NCBI GenBank assembly: GCA_936450465.1
Contig: OW388293.1
Coordinates: forward strand, 86,698,134-86,762,133
Source: Gibbula magus
Taxonomy: Eukaryota; Mollusca; Gastropoda; Trochida; Trochidae
Length of the DNA: 64,000 nucleotides
Direction: 5' to 3'
Part shown: one piece after another, positions 24,579-38,011 of the stretch
Numbering within the stretch: position 1 is the stretch's first letter
Layout: the number at the start of each line of letters is the position of its first letter
Notes under the pieces: generated by a model
Seen by the model: the letters and a program-made list of their open reading frames with translations, nothing else
Told to the model about the DNA's origin: nothing
Databases searched by the model: none
Translations under genes and position numbers: made by a program

Positions 24579-26908
24579 TTACGAGGTAGTTGTCATGTTG
24601 CCTCCTTATTGTACATGCACTGTATCATATCATGTCTAATTGTTACAGTACACAAATTTCACAGATTAATGAGTGCACTTAATGTCAATCAATCTTACAT
24701 GGCCAATATTGAAAACTAATAGACACACTCATATATAAGTGCAAATGCTGTTTGTTTTTTCTCCAGATTTGATGAACGAACAAGTTGCTTCATGAGGTTT
24801 GGATTGAAAAGTCATTTCTAAACATCGTGCATTAATTTATATACACAAATAATATTATCGATCTGACGTTCAAAAAAGGTAATCATTGCATTTTTAATAT
24901 TAATCATACAATGTTTCAGAATTGTAAAATGCTGTTTATGTTCCTTTTTCCAATTTTGATGAAAGAAAGGAAAATTTCGCTTAAGATATTCCATCAAGCG
25001 TCTACACACTGTGAATTTATGTAATTAAGTGCTGTATACTTAATAAGTATTCTCGATCAGTTGCTTCTTTAAATCCTACTTATGTAATAATGAATGAAAC
25101 TATTTAATTAAAATCAGACAATGTTTCAGAATTTTAAAATTATATTCTATTTTAGATGTATTTGAAATAAAAATGTCTGTACGAAAATCTACGGTTCTTA
25201 TACCTAGGAATACTAATGGTCAATTCCTTTCTAAGACGAACTAATATCTCGCCATTTATGTATGATTCTAATAAATCAATGTTTTGAAAATGTGTCATTC
25301 ACTTTAAAAAATATACAATTCCATCATAAACCTTTTCAAAATCACAACTTGAACTTGAAAATTATAGCTGTGAACTTAAACTTCCACAAGAATGAATATA
25401 TACATTGTATATGAATAATACTGGATTATTTATCTCACCAGGAATTATTTAAGTGCTAGCAAACTCAGTTGGGATTTTCATTTAGTTGGAAAACAACATG
25501 CGTCATTGTAAGTGGCATTTCATCTAATCTAATTCGAATTGATGTCCTTTTCCTGAAAACTTGATGAAAGAAAGTGTCACTTAAAAACCTCATGAGGTAC
25601 ATGTATGGATTAAGAAGTAATGTCTACACATCGTGAATTTATTTAATTAAGTGATGTATACAAGTATTCTCGGTCTGACTTTAAAAAAAGTGATCAGTTA
25701 CTTCTTTTAATCCTTCTTATGCAATAATGAATAACACTTTTTAATTTAAATCAGACAATGTTTTTAGAATTTTTAAAATCCTATTCTATTTTAGATGTAT
25801 TTGAAATAAAAATGTCTTTACGAAAATATATGGTGCTTATGCTTAGGAATACTAACGGCAAATGCCTTTCTTAGTCGAACTAAGATCTTGTTATTTATGT
25901 ATGATTCTAATAAATCAATGTTTTGAGAATAGTAATGTTTCTTAAAAAACACCCATATACAATTCCATTAGACACATTTTCAACATCATCACAAGTTCTA
26001 GCGGTGAACTTACAGCTCCACAAGAATGAATATATACATTGTATATGAATACATTGTATACTGGATTATTCATCTCACCAGGAATTCCTATTATTTAAGT
26101 TATGGCAAACTCAGTTGGGATTTCCATTTAGTTGGAAAACAACATGCGTCATTGTAAGTGACATTTCATCTTATCTAATTCGAATTGATGTCCTTTACCT
26201 GAAGCATATCTGACAGTCCAAAATGAAACATGCACTTCGATTCCTGTCTATAATTGCTTCTCTTTAGCTGTTTAAAAGAACAAAAGGCGCCACAGGGATG
26301 CTTTCTGTTGTACAGAAAGGAAAATATTTACACAGTGTAATTTCAACCACGTCAATCGTGAAATGTTGCACTGGTAGCTTTAAGAGCGGATTCGTTTAAT
26401 AAAATCTTGTAATGTACACATTGGTGTCAGAATAGATTTCGCAAAATAATATTACAAATTACAAAAACAACTATAACTACTTTGTGGAAAAGATCATTTC
26501 AAAATCTTTATACTGAACTGTGCTAAAGCAACAATACCATCCGACACGGAACTTATTCAAACGACTCCTTCTGTATATCCAGTCGAGATGTAACACAAGA
26601 AGATTGAGCATCTTGTAGATAGCCCTACAGATTATGTGTTCCTGATTCTCTGCACAAACTGGTCGCTAAGAATGATTTGAAAAGAATTAAAAAGTACCAT
26701 CAGAAAAAGTAGGGCTGATTATATAAAATCGGGAATAGTCAAAGCTGAATGTGATCCAAAGCTCGAAACTAAATGGTCTGCTGGGTAGAAACAAAGATAT
26801 GCTACCTAAAGAAAGGGATCCTGTCACGCTTACTAACACTTTTTTCTTCATATTTTGACCGAAAAAAAATAGAATTTATGGGGGGAAATTGGCTCACTTT
26901 GCAATGAC

Positions 26909-27091
26909 ATGTCCTGTAGTGAGTGCAAAGGTGAACCTTTAATTAACATCACAGACGAAGTTCGGAGAATCATCAAGGACATGGAACCAACCTTGTGCTG
27001 TTATAGTTGTTCACTATCTAAATATAACTATAATCTTTTTGGAGTTGTTCATAACGTTCTTAGCGGTGGTTACACCATTTTTTTAAACTAG
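26909..27091 (+). pseudogene. Truncated cysteine-rich frame at the duplication junction
   Basis: The first 31 codons equal the start of the frame at 32145. At the junction of duplication units 1 and 2 (26998/26999) the sequence jumps to the left end of unit 2, so the last 29 codons come from unrelated DNA. The chimera marks the breakpoint and shows that the longer frame at 32145 is the original form. Confidence 0.55.
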
Positions 27092-30000
27092 AGATCTATT
27101 AACATGGTGACAATGAATATCTGGTTTGTCTGAATTTTCAAACAATAGTTGATAAAAGCTATTCGCGAAATGCATTTTACATACTGATCAAATCAAAGTC
27201 AAATCTGTTAAGTTACTAAAATCAAAATGTTACACACTGAATACGAATGTATTTTCGTTTCAACTTCACCTGAATTGAGAGATCATTGATTTTAAAATTA
27301 AATCTTTGGATTTCAGTTTGTGTTGTTAAGAAACACGTGAAGCAGTAGCATTCATGTATTCATCATGTTTAATCAGAGTGTGCTAGGAAAGACGTTAATA
27401 CAAGCAGTGTGCTAGGAAAGACGTTAATACAAGCAGTGTGCTAGGAAAGACGTTAATACAAGCAGTGTGCTAGGAAAGACGTTAATACAAGCAGTGTGCT
27501 ATGTAGACGTTAATACAAGCAGTGTGCTAGGAAAGACGTTAATACAAGGTGTGTGCTAAGTAGACGTTAATACAAGCAGTGTGCTAGGAAAGACGTTAAT
27601 ACAAGCAGTGTGCTAAGTAGACGTTAATACAAGCAGTGTGCTAGGAAAGACGTTAATACAAGCAGTGTGCTAAGTAGACGTTAATACAAGCAGTGTGCTA
27701 GGAAAGACGTTAATACAAGCAGTGTGCTAGGAAAGACGTTAATACAAGCAGTGTGCTAGGAAAGACGTTAATACAAGCAGTGTGCTAAGTAGACGTTAAT
27801 ACAAGCAGTGTGCTAGGAAAGACGTTAATACAAGCAGTGTGCTAAGTAGACGTTAATACAAGCAGTGTGCTAGGAAAGACGTTAATACAAGCAGTGTAAT
27901 AGGAAAGACGTTAATACAAGCAGTGTGCTAGGAAAGACGTTAATACAAGCAGTGTAATAGGAAAGACGTTAATACAAGCAGTGTAATAGGAAAGACGTTA
28001 ATACAAGCAGTGTGTTAGGAAAGACGTTAATACAAGCAGTGTGCTAGGAAAGACGTTAATACAAGCAGTGTGCTAGGAAAGACGTTAATACAAGCAGTGT
28101 AATAGGAAAGACGTTAATACAAGCAGTGTGCTAGGAAAGACGTTAATACAAGCAGTGTGCTAGGAAAGACGTTAATACAAGCAGTGTAATAGGAAAGACG
28201 TTAATACAAGCAGTGTGCTAGGAAAGACGTTAATACAAGCAGTGTGCTAGGAAAGACGTTAATACAAGCAGTGTAATAGGAAAGACGTTAATACAAGCAG
28301 TGTGTTAGGAAAGACGTTAATACAAGCAGTGTGCTAGGAAAGACGTTAATACAAGCAGTGTGCCAGGAAAGACGTTAATACAAGCAGTGTGCTAGGAAAG
28401 ACGTTAATACAAGCAGTGTAATAGGAAAGACGTTAATACAAGCAGTGTGCTAGGAAAGACGTTAATACAAGCAGTGTGCTAGGAAAGACGTTAATACAAG
28501 CAGTGTGCTAGGAAAGACGTTAATATAAGCAGAGTGTTAGGAAAGACGTTAATACAATCAGTGTGTTAGGAAAGACGTTAATACAAGCAGTGTGCTAGGA
28601 AAGACGTTAATACAAGCAGTGTGCTAGGAAAGACGTTAATATAAGCAGTGTGTTAGGAAAGACGTTAATACAATCAGTGTGTTAGGAAAGACGTTAATAC
28701 AAGCAGTGTGCTAGGAAAGACGTTAATACAAGCAGTGAACTTTTAAAGGAGCTCATTGATCTGGATGACAGCCATTCAGTTCTCAAATTATCAAGCAGTT
28801 TATACGATCCTCTTACTGTTCTCATCTTGAAAACGGGTTTATGATGAGCTTCAATTGATCACTCAGCTCTCCCCTACCAGACAGTACAACAGAATGTTTA
28901 TGTCGTAAATCTCATTAAGATGTATTTGTGATTTCCCATTTCAATACATTTCAAATATAGAGATGTATGTTATCTTTTTATCACCCAACTCATTGCTGCA
29001 ATTTGTAAACCAATGTTTCTTTAACGAGTCTATGCCTCTCATCATCATTTGACTAGATCTCACTCTATAATCTTTGGTTGATTTCATTTGGTCTTCTATT
29101 TCAAAGTGATAGATATTATATCCAGATAACTTCCTTGAGTGTCATTTTATACGTTTGAAATCAAATAAGGACAAGTTAACAACGTCCATAGTTCTCAACA
29201 CGCTTTTGTGAATAAAAGGAGATTGAATCTATCAATCCAACTCTTGCTTACTAGTTACCTAGCCTACTTTAGTATATACTATCTGAAGTAACATAATTGA
29301 TAATTGCTATGATAAACTAATGATAGGCCCATCTAAGCTGGTAGCATTATTCTGTTTTGTTTTGATTTTATAATATTTTCAGTAACATTAAATTTGTCAT
29401 TAAAAAAACTTCCCTATATAAAAAAAATCCTGATTTATGTGCGTCTCTTCAACACGGTAAAGTCATCTTGTGATACGGGTCAACAAAGACGCCATGGTGA
29501 AAATCTGTGGAAATAAAAGGAATGGATTGGGGGATCTCATGTGAATCGGGTGGATTGAACTATTTAAATGAGGGAATAAAGAAAACCAAAGATCATAATG
29601 TCAGCTCCTGTTATTGCAATCATCTTTCACTCAAAATAATGAATTGATTTTCAACACTGGTACAGAAACAATTAAGAAGAGTATTTGACTTTGTCTCATG
29701 AATCACATAGTAAATGCAACAGGGCTTCCTATTGCTTATATTTGTGCACAGTAACAGTTGATGTCTAAGATTAAAGGTAATTGGTTCCACATGTCTAGAC
29801 ATATTTGTATTTGATTACGAGGTAGTTGTCATGTTGCCTCCTTATTGTACATGCACTGTATCATATCATGTCTAATTGTTACAGTACACAAATTTCACAG
29901 ATTAATGAGTGCACTTAATGTCAATCAATCTTACATGGCCAATATTGAAAACTAATAGACACACTCATATATAAGTGCAAATGCTGTTTGTTTTTTCTCC

Positions 30001-32234
30001 AGATTTGATGAACGAACAAGTTGCTTCATGAGGTTTGGATTGAAAAGTCATTTCTAAACATCGTGCATTAATTTATATACACAAATAATATTATCGATCT
30101 GACGTTCAAAAAAGGTAATCATTGCATTTTTAATATTAATCATACAATGTTTCAGAATTGTAAAATGCTGTTTATGTTCCTTTTTCCAATTTTGATGAAA
30201 GAAAGGAAAATTTCGCTTAAGATATTCCATCAAGCGTCTACACACTGTGAATTTATGTAATTAAGTGCTGTATACTTAATAAGTATTCTCGATCAGTTGC
30301 TTCTTTAAATCCTACTTATGTAATAATGAATGAAACTATTTAATTAAAATCAGACAATGTTTCAGAATTTTAAAATTATATTCTATTTTAGATGTATTTG
30401 AAATAAAAATGTCTGTACGAAAATCTACGGTTCTTATACCTAGGAATACTAATGGTCAATTCCTTTCTAAGACGAACTAATATCTCGCCATTTATGTATG
30501 ATTCTAATAAATCAATGTTTTGAAAATGTGTCATTCACTTTAAAAAATATACAATTCCATCATAAACCTTTTCAAAATCACAACTTGAACTTGAAAATTA
30601 TAGCTGTGAACTTAAACTTCCACAAGAATGAATATATACATTGTATATGAATAATACTGGATTATTTATCTCACCAGGAATTATTTAAGTGCTAGCAAAC
30701 TCAGTTGGGATTTTCATTTAGTTGGAAAACAACATGCGTCATTGTAAGTGGCATTTCATCTAATCTAATTCGAATTGATGTCCTTTTCCTGAAAACTTGA
30801 TGAAAGAAAGTGTCACTTAAAAACCTCATGAGGTACATGTATGGATTAAGAAGTAATGTCTACACATCGTGAATTTATTTAATTAAGTGATGTATACAAG
30901 TATTCTCGGTCTGACTTTAAAAAAAGTGATCAGTTACTTCTTTTAATCCTTCTTATGCAATAATGAATAACACTTTTTAATTTAAATCAGACAATGTTTT
31001 TAGAATTTTTAAAATCCTATTCTATTTTAGATGTATTTGAAATAAAAATGTCTTTACGAAAATATATGGTGCTTATGCTTAGGAATACTAACGGCAAATG
31101 CCTTTCTTAGTCGAACTAAGATCTTGTTATTTATGTATGATTCTAATAAATCAATGTTTTGAGAATAGTAATGTTTCTTAAAAAACACCCATATACAATT
31201 CCATTAGACACATTTTCAACATCATCACAAGTTCTAGCGGTGAACTTACAGCTCCACAAGAATGAATATATACATTGTATATGAATACATTGTATACTGG
31301 ATTATTCATCTCACCAGGAATTCCTATTATTTAAGTTATGGCAAACTCAGTTGGGATTTCCATTTAGTTGGAAAACAACATGCGTCATTGTAAGTGACAT
31401 TTCATCTTATCTAATTCGAATTGATGTCCTTTACCTGAAGCATATCTGACAGTCCAAAATGAAACATGCACTTCGATTCCTGTCTATAATTGCTTCTCTT
31501 TAGCTGTTTAAAAGAACAAAAGGCGCCACAGGGATGCTTTCTGTTGTACAGAAAGGAAAATATTTACACAGTGTAATTTCAACCACGTCAATCGTGAAAT
31601 GTTGCACTGGTAGCTTTAAGAGCGGATTCGTTTAATAAAATCTTGTAATGTACACATTGGTGTCAGAATAGATTTCGCAAAATAATATTACAAATTACAA
31701 AAACAACTATAACTACTTTGTGGAAAAGATCATTTCAAAATCTTTATACTGAACTGTGCTAAAGCAACAATACCATCCGACACGGAACTTATTCAAACGA
31801 CTCCTTCTGTATATCCAGTCGAGATGTAACACAAGAAGATTGAGCATCTTGTAGATAGCCCTACAGATTATGTGTTCCTGATTCTCTGCACAAACTGGTC
31901 GCTAAGAATGATTTGAAAATAATTAAAAAGTACCATCAGAAAAAGTAGGGCTGATTATATAAAATCGGGAATAGTCAAAGCTGAATGTGATCCAAAGCTC
32001 GAAACTAAATGGTCTGCTGGGTAGAAACAAAGATATGCTACCTAAAGAAAGGGATCCTGTCACGCTTACTAACACTTTTTTCTTCATATTTTGACCGAAA
32101 AAAAATAGAATTTATGGGGGGAAATTGGCTCACTTTGCAATGACATGTCCTGTAGTGAGTGCAAAGGTGAACCTTTAATTAACATCACAGACGAAGTTCG
32201 GAGAATCATCAAGGACATGGAACCAACCTTGTGC
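26999..32234 (+). repeat. 5,236-bp tandem duplication, unit 2
   Basis: Near-identical repeat of 21763-26998. It continues without a break into 32235 onward, which matches copy A after 1695, so unit 2 keeps the ancestral right flank. Confidence 0.92.
27377..28736 (+). repeat. 29-bp satellite array 2 (about 47 units)
   Basis: Same unit order and the same variants as the array at 22141-23500, shifted by 5,236 bp. Equal length in both arrays argues that no unequal exchange has occurred since the duplication, or that both copies are one locus in the assembly. Confidence 0.97.
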
Positions 32235-32387
32235 TGCCATGACTGTTTCCCTAACAAATTACTTCTCAAAACAAGCGATTGTGGTTTCCCAGGTTTGACA
32301 AAAATTGTGAATCTGGGTGTCATTTGGAGTTGTCCGCTTCAAAACGGCTGTCATCAGACCGACTATCAAGAAACCAGGCCTATATAA
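32145..32387 (+). CDS. Cysteine-rich open frame, 80 aa, unidentified
   Basis: Met-Ser-Cys-Ser-Glu-Cys starts an 80-codon frame with CxxC near residue 3, a Cys-Cys-His-Asp-Cys cluster near residue 31, and further Cys at about 46, 63 and 69. That spacing could suit a small disulphide-rich or zinc-binding domain. The frame is kept in copy A apart from one inserted base. No signal peptide is evident, and no splice borders can be fixed. It could be an exon, or chance on conserved non-coding DNA; the minus strand also has an open frame here. Confidence 0.3.
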   Translation: MSCSECKGEPLINITDEVRRIIKDMEPTLCCHDCFPNKLLLKTSDCGFPGLTKIVNLGVIWSCPLQNGCHQTDYQETRPI

Positions 32388-32420
32388 AGCCAAAATAAAA
32401 ACTACCTCTGTATTAGTGAA

Positions 32421-32669
32421 GATGTACCACATGAAGATGTACCACATGAAGATGTACCACATGAAGATGTACCACATGTAGATGTACCACATGAAGATGT
32501 ACCACATGAAGATGTTCCACATGAAGATGTACCACATGAAGATGTACCACATGAAGATGTACCACATGAAGATGTATCACATGAAGATGTACTACATGAA
32601 GATGTACCACATGAAGATGTACAACATGAAGATGTACCACATGAAGATATACCACATGAAGATGTACAT
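32421..32669 (+). repeat. 15-bp minisatellite (about 17 units)
   Basis: Tandem AGATGTACCACATGA units with single-base variants. Copy A has only one or two units at 1917-1935, so the array expanded in B after the segmental duplication. As 15 is a multiple of three, several frames stay open (Met-Tyr-His-Met-Lys on plus, His-Val-Val-His-Leu on minus). I regard these as non-coding. Confidence 0.95.
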
Positions 32670-33765
32670 AGAGATTATTAACCAAGTGTGTTTCCGTATC
32701 ATTAATATCATATTTTTGGAATAAAAATTGTATTATGCGAGCCTTTGGCGAGCATAATACATTATTTTGTATTCCAAATATATGATATTAATGATACGGA
32801 AACACACGAGGTTAATAATCTCTTCATCATATTTTGTCATTATTAAAATAAGCGTTTTGTTGTGTAAAAGTGGTAAGAGAGTTGACCCAGTTTTCGCGGA
32901 GTAATTTCATAGACGGTAAATCAAAGTGACGGTCACGACATCGGCAGCGAAGTGCCTAGAAATAGTTCTTAATCAAAACAATTTAAAAAAACGATGTGCG
33001 CGATTCTTTCAAAATTAAACAATTGATCCTTGATTTCTTGTTCATGGAGATATTTTCAATCAGTTCATAAGAATCTATCTAATAATTAAAAATCATTCAT
33101 TCATAAATCACTTGGGTCACGCTAGTAGAACAAGGGAAGTAACTCTAATTTCAACGTTTTGGAAGCTGCGTTGCAGGGTTGATTCGGATTGCTGCATAAC
33201 AGTATCTTTCACACTTTAACGGTAGTGAGGTGGGGTTGTTTCTTTGGTTTATGACAGTAAGTACCTAATGTAAGTATCTAATACCGTATGATCAGCCCTC
33301 AAGAACTGCCAAAATGCTACTGCAATCGACGAGGCGCCTCGGTAGGCCACACGCTGACTGACAGTGACACATCAAATTCATTTTGTACACAGGACACTGC
33401 AGCTACATGCTGATGTTGTTAGTCAATAGCGCACTGAAGTTTTGAATGATTTTTAAAACAAATCTACAATTATCTTGACTTTGTTAAAACTATAAATGCA
33501 CTGTACCATATCAGATGATTTCGTGTTTTCGAATATCCATTCATTCAAGCGGATATACGCGGGTAAACTCCCGGTGACGCTTTTTAATGATTCGTAAACA
33601 GTTTTAGGATTTGCATGGAAAGAGTGGAATTTTGCGAAAGTAGTTCGTGTATTTGACCTTTGACCTGTTTTGCATATTTATCAGATTTGGATACCAAGTT
33701 TATCAGATTGCTTTATTGCATCGATAACACCCTCAATTATATGATAATATCTAATATATAACCCT
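32670..33765. mobile_element. Copy B-specific element with a 154-bp terminal palindrome
   Basis: Absent from copy A (about 1935-1960). Its left end is an inverted repeat at 32670-32823, with arms of about 70 bp (outer AGAGATTATTAACC, inner GTATTATGC/GCATAATAC) around a short GC-rich centre. The rest is non-coding. The build resembles the insertion at 40878-41753, which has its palindrome on the other end. Probably a non-autonomous fold-back-like DNA element. No target duplication was fixed. Confidence 0.5.
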
Positions 33766-35010
33766 TCAGTGTATGTGTCCTGATTTGTGTCCGCGTTTGA
33801 CAGCTGCCACCCTCTTGTGACACCAGTGTTGAAAGAAAACATTGTCTCATAGTGAGATATTTCCTATCATTAGTCAACCTTTGTTTTGTCATATAAATAT
33901 TTCACTATTGGTATGAAAAAGGGAGAACACAAGAAATAAATCACACATATATGAACAGAAAAACAGTGGAAAATCAATAATGTACGTCACTATAAGCATT
34001 TGATTAAACGGATACAAGGATACAGGATTAAAATTAGATACAGAGGAACTGACAAAAACTATATAACGATAAAAAAGTGTCAATACGTAAGAATGTGATT
34101 CAGAATTCGTTCAGAACTAAACAAGATGGACGTTTTCAGCATTAAAGAAAGATGCTATGGAAGCTATACTGCCTGATGTTTAAAGTAATTTTGAAGAAAA
34201 TAGTATGTTGATGTTATGTAGTTGTACGGTTTTCAGTGAGCGAAGACTCGAATGAAAAAAACTATATCTCCTATTGTATAATACAAGACACTATTATGGA
34301 TTAAAGACACATGTACACATTTTATTTTCATATTTTTACATTACATTACGAAGTTAAAATATTGAATCTTTATCGACCATTACGAGTTATCCACAGGTAA
34401 TAGAGAACATAGTGTAAAGCAAGGATTTGTTTTGGCAAATGTACTTTTACATTTACAATAGTGAGAAGACAACTATGAACCACATATTATAATAATGAGT
34501 AGGGATGCAAATTATTTTATATTATGAAATAAAGTGTCAATCCTGAATTTTACACATGGCTAAATCTACCATACAGAACATCCAAACAGATCGTTTGCTT
34601 AGGTATCTTCTTGTAACACTGACGCTATGATGATATATGTCTATGTCTATATTTAAAGACCTACCGTTTTTAATTGAACAAAGGAATGACTAATCAAATA
34701 CAGGCAGATTGAATAATACTTCACAGAAGTGTTGGTTGAACGATTTTTGTAACACCTCAGACGACAGAAAATCAGGGCTGGAGTTACCTAGAAGTTTATA
34801 TGATTCAACTTGATAGCAGGTTCATGACCATCTGCAATTGTACGGCGCTGAAATCTGATGCATATACAATCTGCGACTCCTGTAAAGAATTGTGGTGTTG
34901 ATTAGGTGCATAACTACATTAATAGTAGATGGAAAGTACATCAAACATTTGACATATTAATATCCGGAAAATCCGTTCTCACTCTGTCACTCAGTGAATA
35001 TTATTCTAAT
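33766..35010. other. Non-coding part of copy B
   Basis: Matches copy A 1960-3230 with many small differences. No convincing gene, RNA or mobile element. Confidence 0.4.
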
Positions 35011-36510
35011 TACATCCCCGCTACGAAGTAAGCGGGGCAATATAGCCGTCATTCCGTCCGTCCGTCCGTCCGGTCAATTTTCGCAAAAACCGTCAAAGGT
35101 ACATCAACCAAAATTTGTACAGTTGTTAACCATGTTCTTCCAATCGAGCATAGACAATTTTCAATTTTCTGAGATTTAAATTTTGTGTCGTTTCCATGAA
35201 AACGTCACTTTTTGGACTTTGTTTTATTGTGTTCAATGGGGACAAGTTTTCTCGGATACTGTTCAACCTAGGTGAATGAAATTTTGGTTGTGAGTACTCA
35301 TGACATACTCTTTATCGAAAACCAGTTCCGAAATACTATTTTTTACGGAGTTATGGCCCTTGAATCCGAAATTTAAATTAGTACCAAAAGAACTGTAATG
35401 CTGAAATGGGGACAAGTTTTCTCGGAAACAACAACTGGCGCGAAAGAAAACTCCAAGAAGCGATTGACATTCGAAGGGAACAACCTGCAATAAACCGCGA
35501 TCAAGGCATCTTCCTACCATATGCGTGGGATTCACTCATCTAGAACTCCTGTCGGAGAAAATATCCGAGGAGAACCGAACAAAACCAAATCCAAGTATCC
35601 CTACCTTCCATCCACTCCTGTCGGACCAATTATCCGAGGAGTCCCCGCCAACCAACACCTATCAGCTCCAATCACCATGCAACAACTTCAAAGCCACCCA
35701 CATCAACAATTGGGCTCTCTTCCAATCAACTATAATTATTATTTGTTTAACAATTTCAATAAAGCCAATTGGCCTCCCTCGTTTCATCATGTGTTTTATT
35801 TACATCTTCAATAAAGCCTACAGGCCATTGTTTATCTACTTACTCCCCATCATGTTTGTATTGCATATCCTCATCATTCTCATGCCTCACCTCAATAATG
35901 TTTGTATTTCAAATCCCCATTGTATACCATTCTCATGCATGTTAATCCCCCTGATTGAGTTTCCTCACCATTTTTTTGTTTGCTATATAAATGTACCATA
36001 TTTTGTTATTTCCTTACATTCCACCTGATGAAGGAGTGAGTATGTACTCCTTCACATTAAAGAAGTTGATTTCCAGAAAATCGTCATGTTCGTTTGTATA
36101 CCACTTCTAAATGCCCTTCAAAGACCTATTACATCTAGGTGAATGAAATTCAATATGGAGGTAGCCCAGATGATACTCGTCATCGACTCCGAAAACCAGT
36201 TCCGAAATATTGTCTTTTAACGGAGTTATGGCCCTTGAATCCGAAATTGAACTTTGTAACAAAAGAACTGTGATGCTCCAATTGGGACAAGTTTTCTCGG
36301 CAACTATTAGATCTAGGTGAATGAAATTTACATGTAGGCAGTCCAGATGATACTCTTCATCGAGTTCACAGCCCAGTTCCGAAATATTATTTTTTACGGA
36401 ATTATGAAGCCCTTTAATCTGTAATTGAACTTGGTTCAAATTACCGGTGTAATGGGAAAAATTAAGTTACCTGAAAAATATTACATCTGGGTGAATGAAA
36501 TTTGTTAATA
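35011..36510. repeat. Repeat block with about 170-bp tandem units
   Basis: It opens with a hairpin (CCCCGCTACGAAGTAAGCGGGG-like) and a (CCGT)n run, then carries at least three tandem units. These recur near 35262, 36125 and 36301 and hold GGTGAATGAAATT, CCAGTTCCGAAAT, GGAGTTATGGCCCTTGAAT and GGGACAAGTTTTCTCGG. The first and second units are separated by the Penelope-like fragment. I remember similar openings from mollusc repeats but cannot name the family. Confidence 0.6.
35419..36124 (+). mobile_element. Penelope-like element, 3' fragment
   Basis: The first 120 bp encode the last residues of a Penelope-type polyprotein: Trp-Arg-Glu-Arg-Lys, then EAIDIRREQPAINRDQG and a Trp-Asp-Ser-Leu ending at a stop (about 35539). 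This matches the EAIxIRxxxPxLNRDxG pattern that closes the GIY-YIG endonuclease domain in these elements. The 3' UTR holds two hairpins (CTCCTGTCGGA...TCCGAGGAG near 35546 and 35612) and CTGATGA with a stem at 36026-36055. It is severely 5' truncated, so no reverse transcriptase remains. Confidence 0.65.
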
Positions 36511-37145
36511 ACAGTCAGTTCCTTAAATTATTTTGGACAATATTATGATGCTTGAAGCTGTTTTTTTAAATATAGTAACCTTCACATCTATAATTCTCAA
36601 TGGACGGATAGCGGATGGTGGGGGTATGTGAGACATGCTCACTTTTTTTCTTGTTCTTATATAAACTGTGTACATTTTTATAAAACATAAAACCATTGAC
36701 ACAATTCTCTCGATCCAAATGGTGGAATATTTGTTTGTTTGATGGATTTAGGCATTCTCTCATCGTCTTTCCTCCTTAACACTGCATTGACAGAAATTGA
36801 TGCCTGGACTGTACACGGACAAGATTCATTCGAAGTTCCATGACAGTTGAATTAAACATTGAACTACATGTTGCTGTTAGTTGGATATATATACACAACA
36901 CAAGTGTTGCACCACCAAGTTTTTTTCTCCAGTAAAACTTGTCTTATAAGATGTATAAGAAAAGTTATTATGTGATAGATTTAAATTTCAACGAATCATT
37001 TGATGTCATTTACAATGGGAATCTTTCAGAAAGTAAGATTGTCAGGATAACATATCTGATATTATCCCAATCAAAATATATGGAGAGAATATTCATGGAA
37101 TACATGTTCAGTATCTCGATATGATACTGAGGCCACAATAAATAC

Positions 37146-37307
37146 CCCTTCTCAAGACCCAGATTTATCTCCTTGTCGTGGGGTCTATCACTAATTTACA
37201 TTGTCAAATATCTGCTTCACTGACTCCATCTACATCTGCCCCAGTTACAGTAACCTGTCCAGCATAGATATAATAACACACAGTATATGCGGCTCTGTTG
37301 AACCAAT
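37146..37307 (-). pseudogene. Exon-like island, copy B (broken)
   Basis: Counterpart of 3455-3617. It keeps the Trp-Phe-Asn-Arg start and the Tyr-Thr-Val-Cys motif, but it has a TGA after Glu-Ala-Asp-Ile, one base lost shortly after, and a weakened donor (GTATTT). Confidence 0.4.
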
Positions 37308-38011
37308 CTGGTATCCACATTGATCGTTCTCATATCCGCATTGATCGTATAGCTTGGATGATATGTCAGGATTACAATATTCTTGAATTGATTGTCAGCT
37401 TAAGAGAGCTATGCTTTGAACTCTTGTCAGACTATACATAAACTCTATAGGATCGATCTCGTTGAAGCAGTTTCGGAACTCCTGTATATCCTTTAACGGC
37501 CGCATATCGTTAACAATATTGAATATATAACAGAACGTCAGTTTTCTTGCACAATTTATTTATTATTAGAACTTCTTTGTATTTGTATCCTTAGACTATA
37601 AAGGTGCATGCCTTTATTTACTTATGTACGCAATATATGTGTCGCTTGTTAGTTGTCTGCTTTTCAGTGTAATAATTTAATGAAAATGTATCATCTAGTA
37701 ATAAATGCTATATTAACCATAATTCATTTCAGAGTGTATAGGATATTGAACATAAACAAACTCAAGTGTTCCAGCATGACACATTTATTATTAATTATTG
37801 TCTGTATTTACAACCCTTACTTCCACTTTTACTCATTTGTACCTCGTCCTCCACACCTGTGTAGATGAAAACTACCTGAGAGGTGCTAATAAAATAGATA
37901 ATGTTAATTTAGTAATGAAAACTTACTTCAATTTTTAAACAAGCCAACTACATCCAACATGTTTACTTCAAATGAAACCGATTTTCTGATTTGGTAAAGT
38001 AACCAAATATA

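Larger units (their letters stand above)
21763..26998 (+). repeat. 5,236-bp tandem duplication, unit 1
   Basis: It repeats at a constant offset of 5,236 bp as 26999-32234, including every variant of the 29-bp array. The only difference I noticed is G at 26684 against T at 31920. The right part (about 24579-26998) is itself the diverged partner of copy A 1-1690. Within the unit the motif GATGAAAGAAAG...CATGAGG recurs near 24776, 24957 and 25561, showing older local duplications. The two copies are so alike that a very recent event or an assembly artefact must be considered. Confidence 0.92.

Noticed and set aside
24384..30245. Paired short frames repeated at a 5,236-bp offset as conserved genes
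   Set aside because: Their identity comes from the recent tandem duplication, so repetition is no evidence for selection.
32259..32724. Open frames of Met-Tyr-His-Met-Lys or His-Val-Val-His-Leu repeats
   Set aside because: They result from a 15-bp minisatellite on both strands. Copy A has no array at this site.
35521..36028. 97- and 167-codon plus-strand frames
   Set aside because: They overlap each other in different frames after the stop of the Penelope-like coding end, in AT-rich 3' UTR sequence with hairpins. No domains are visible.
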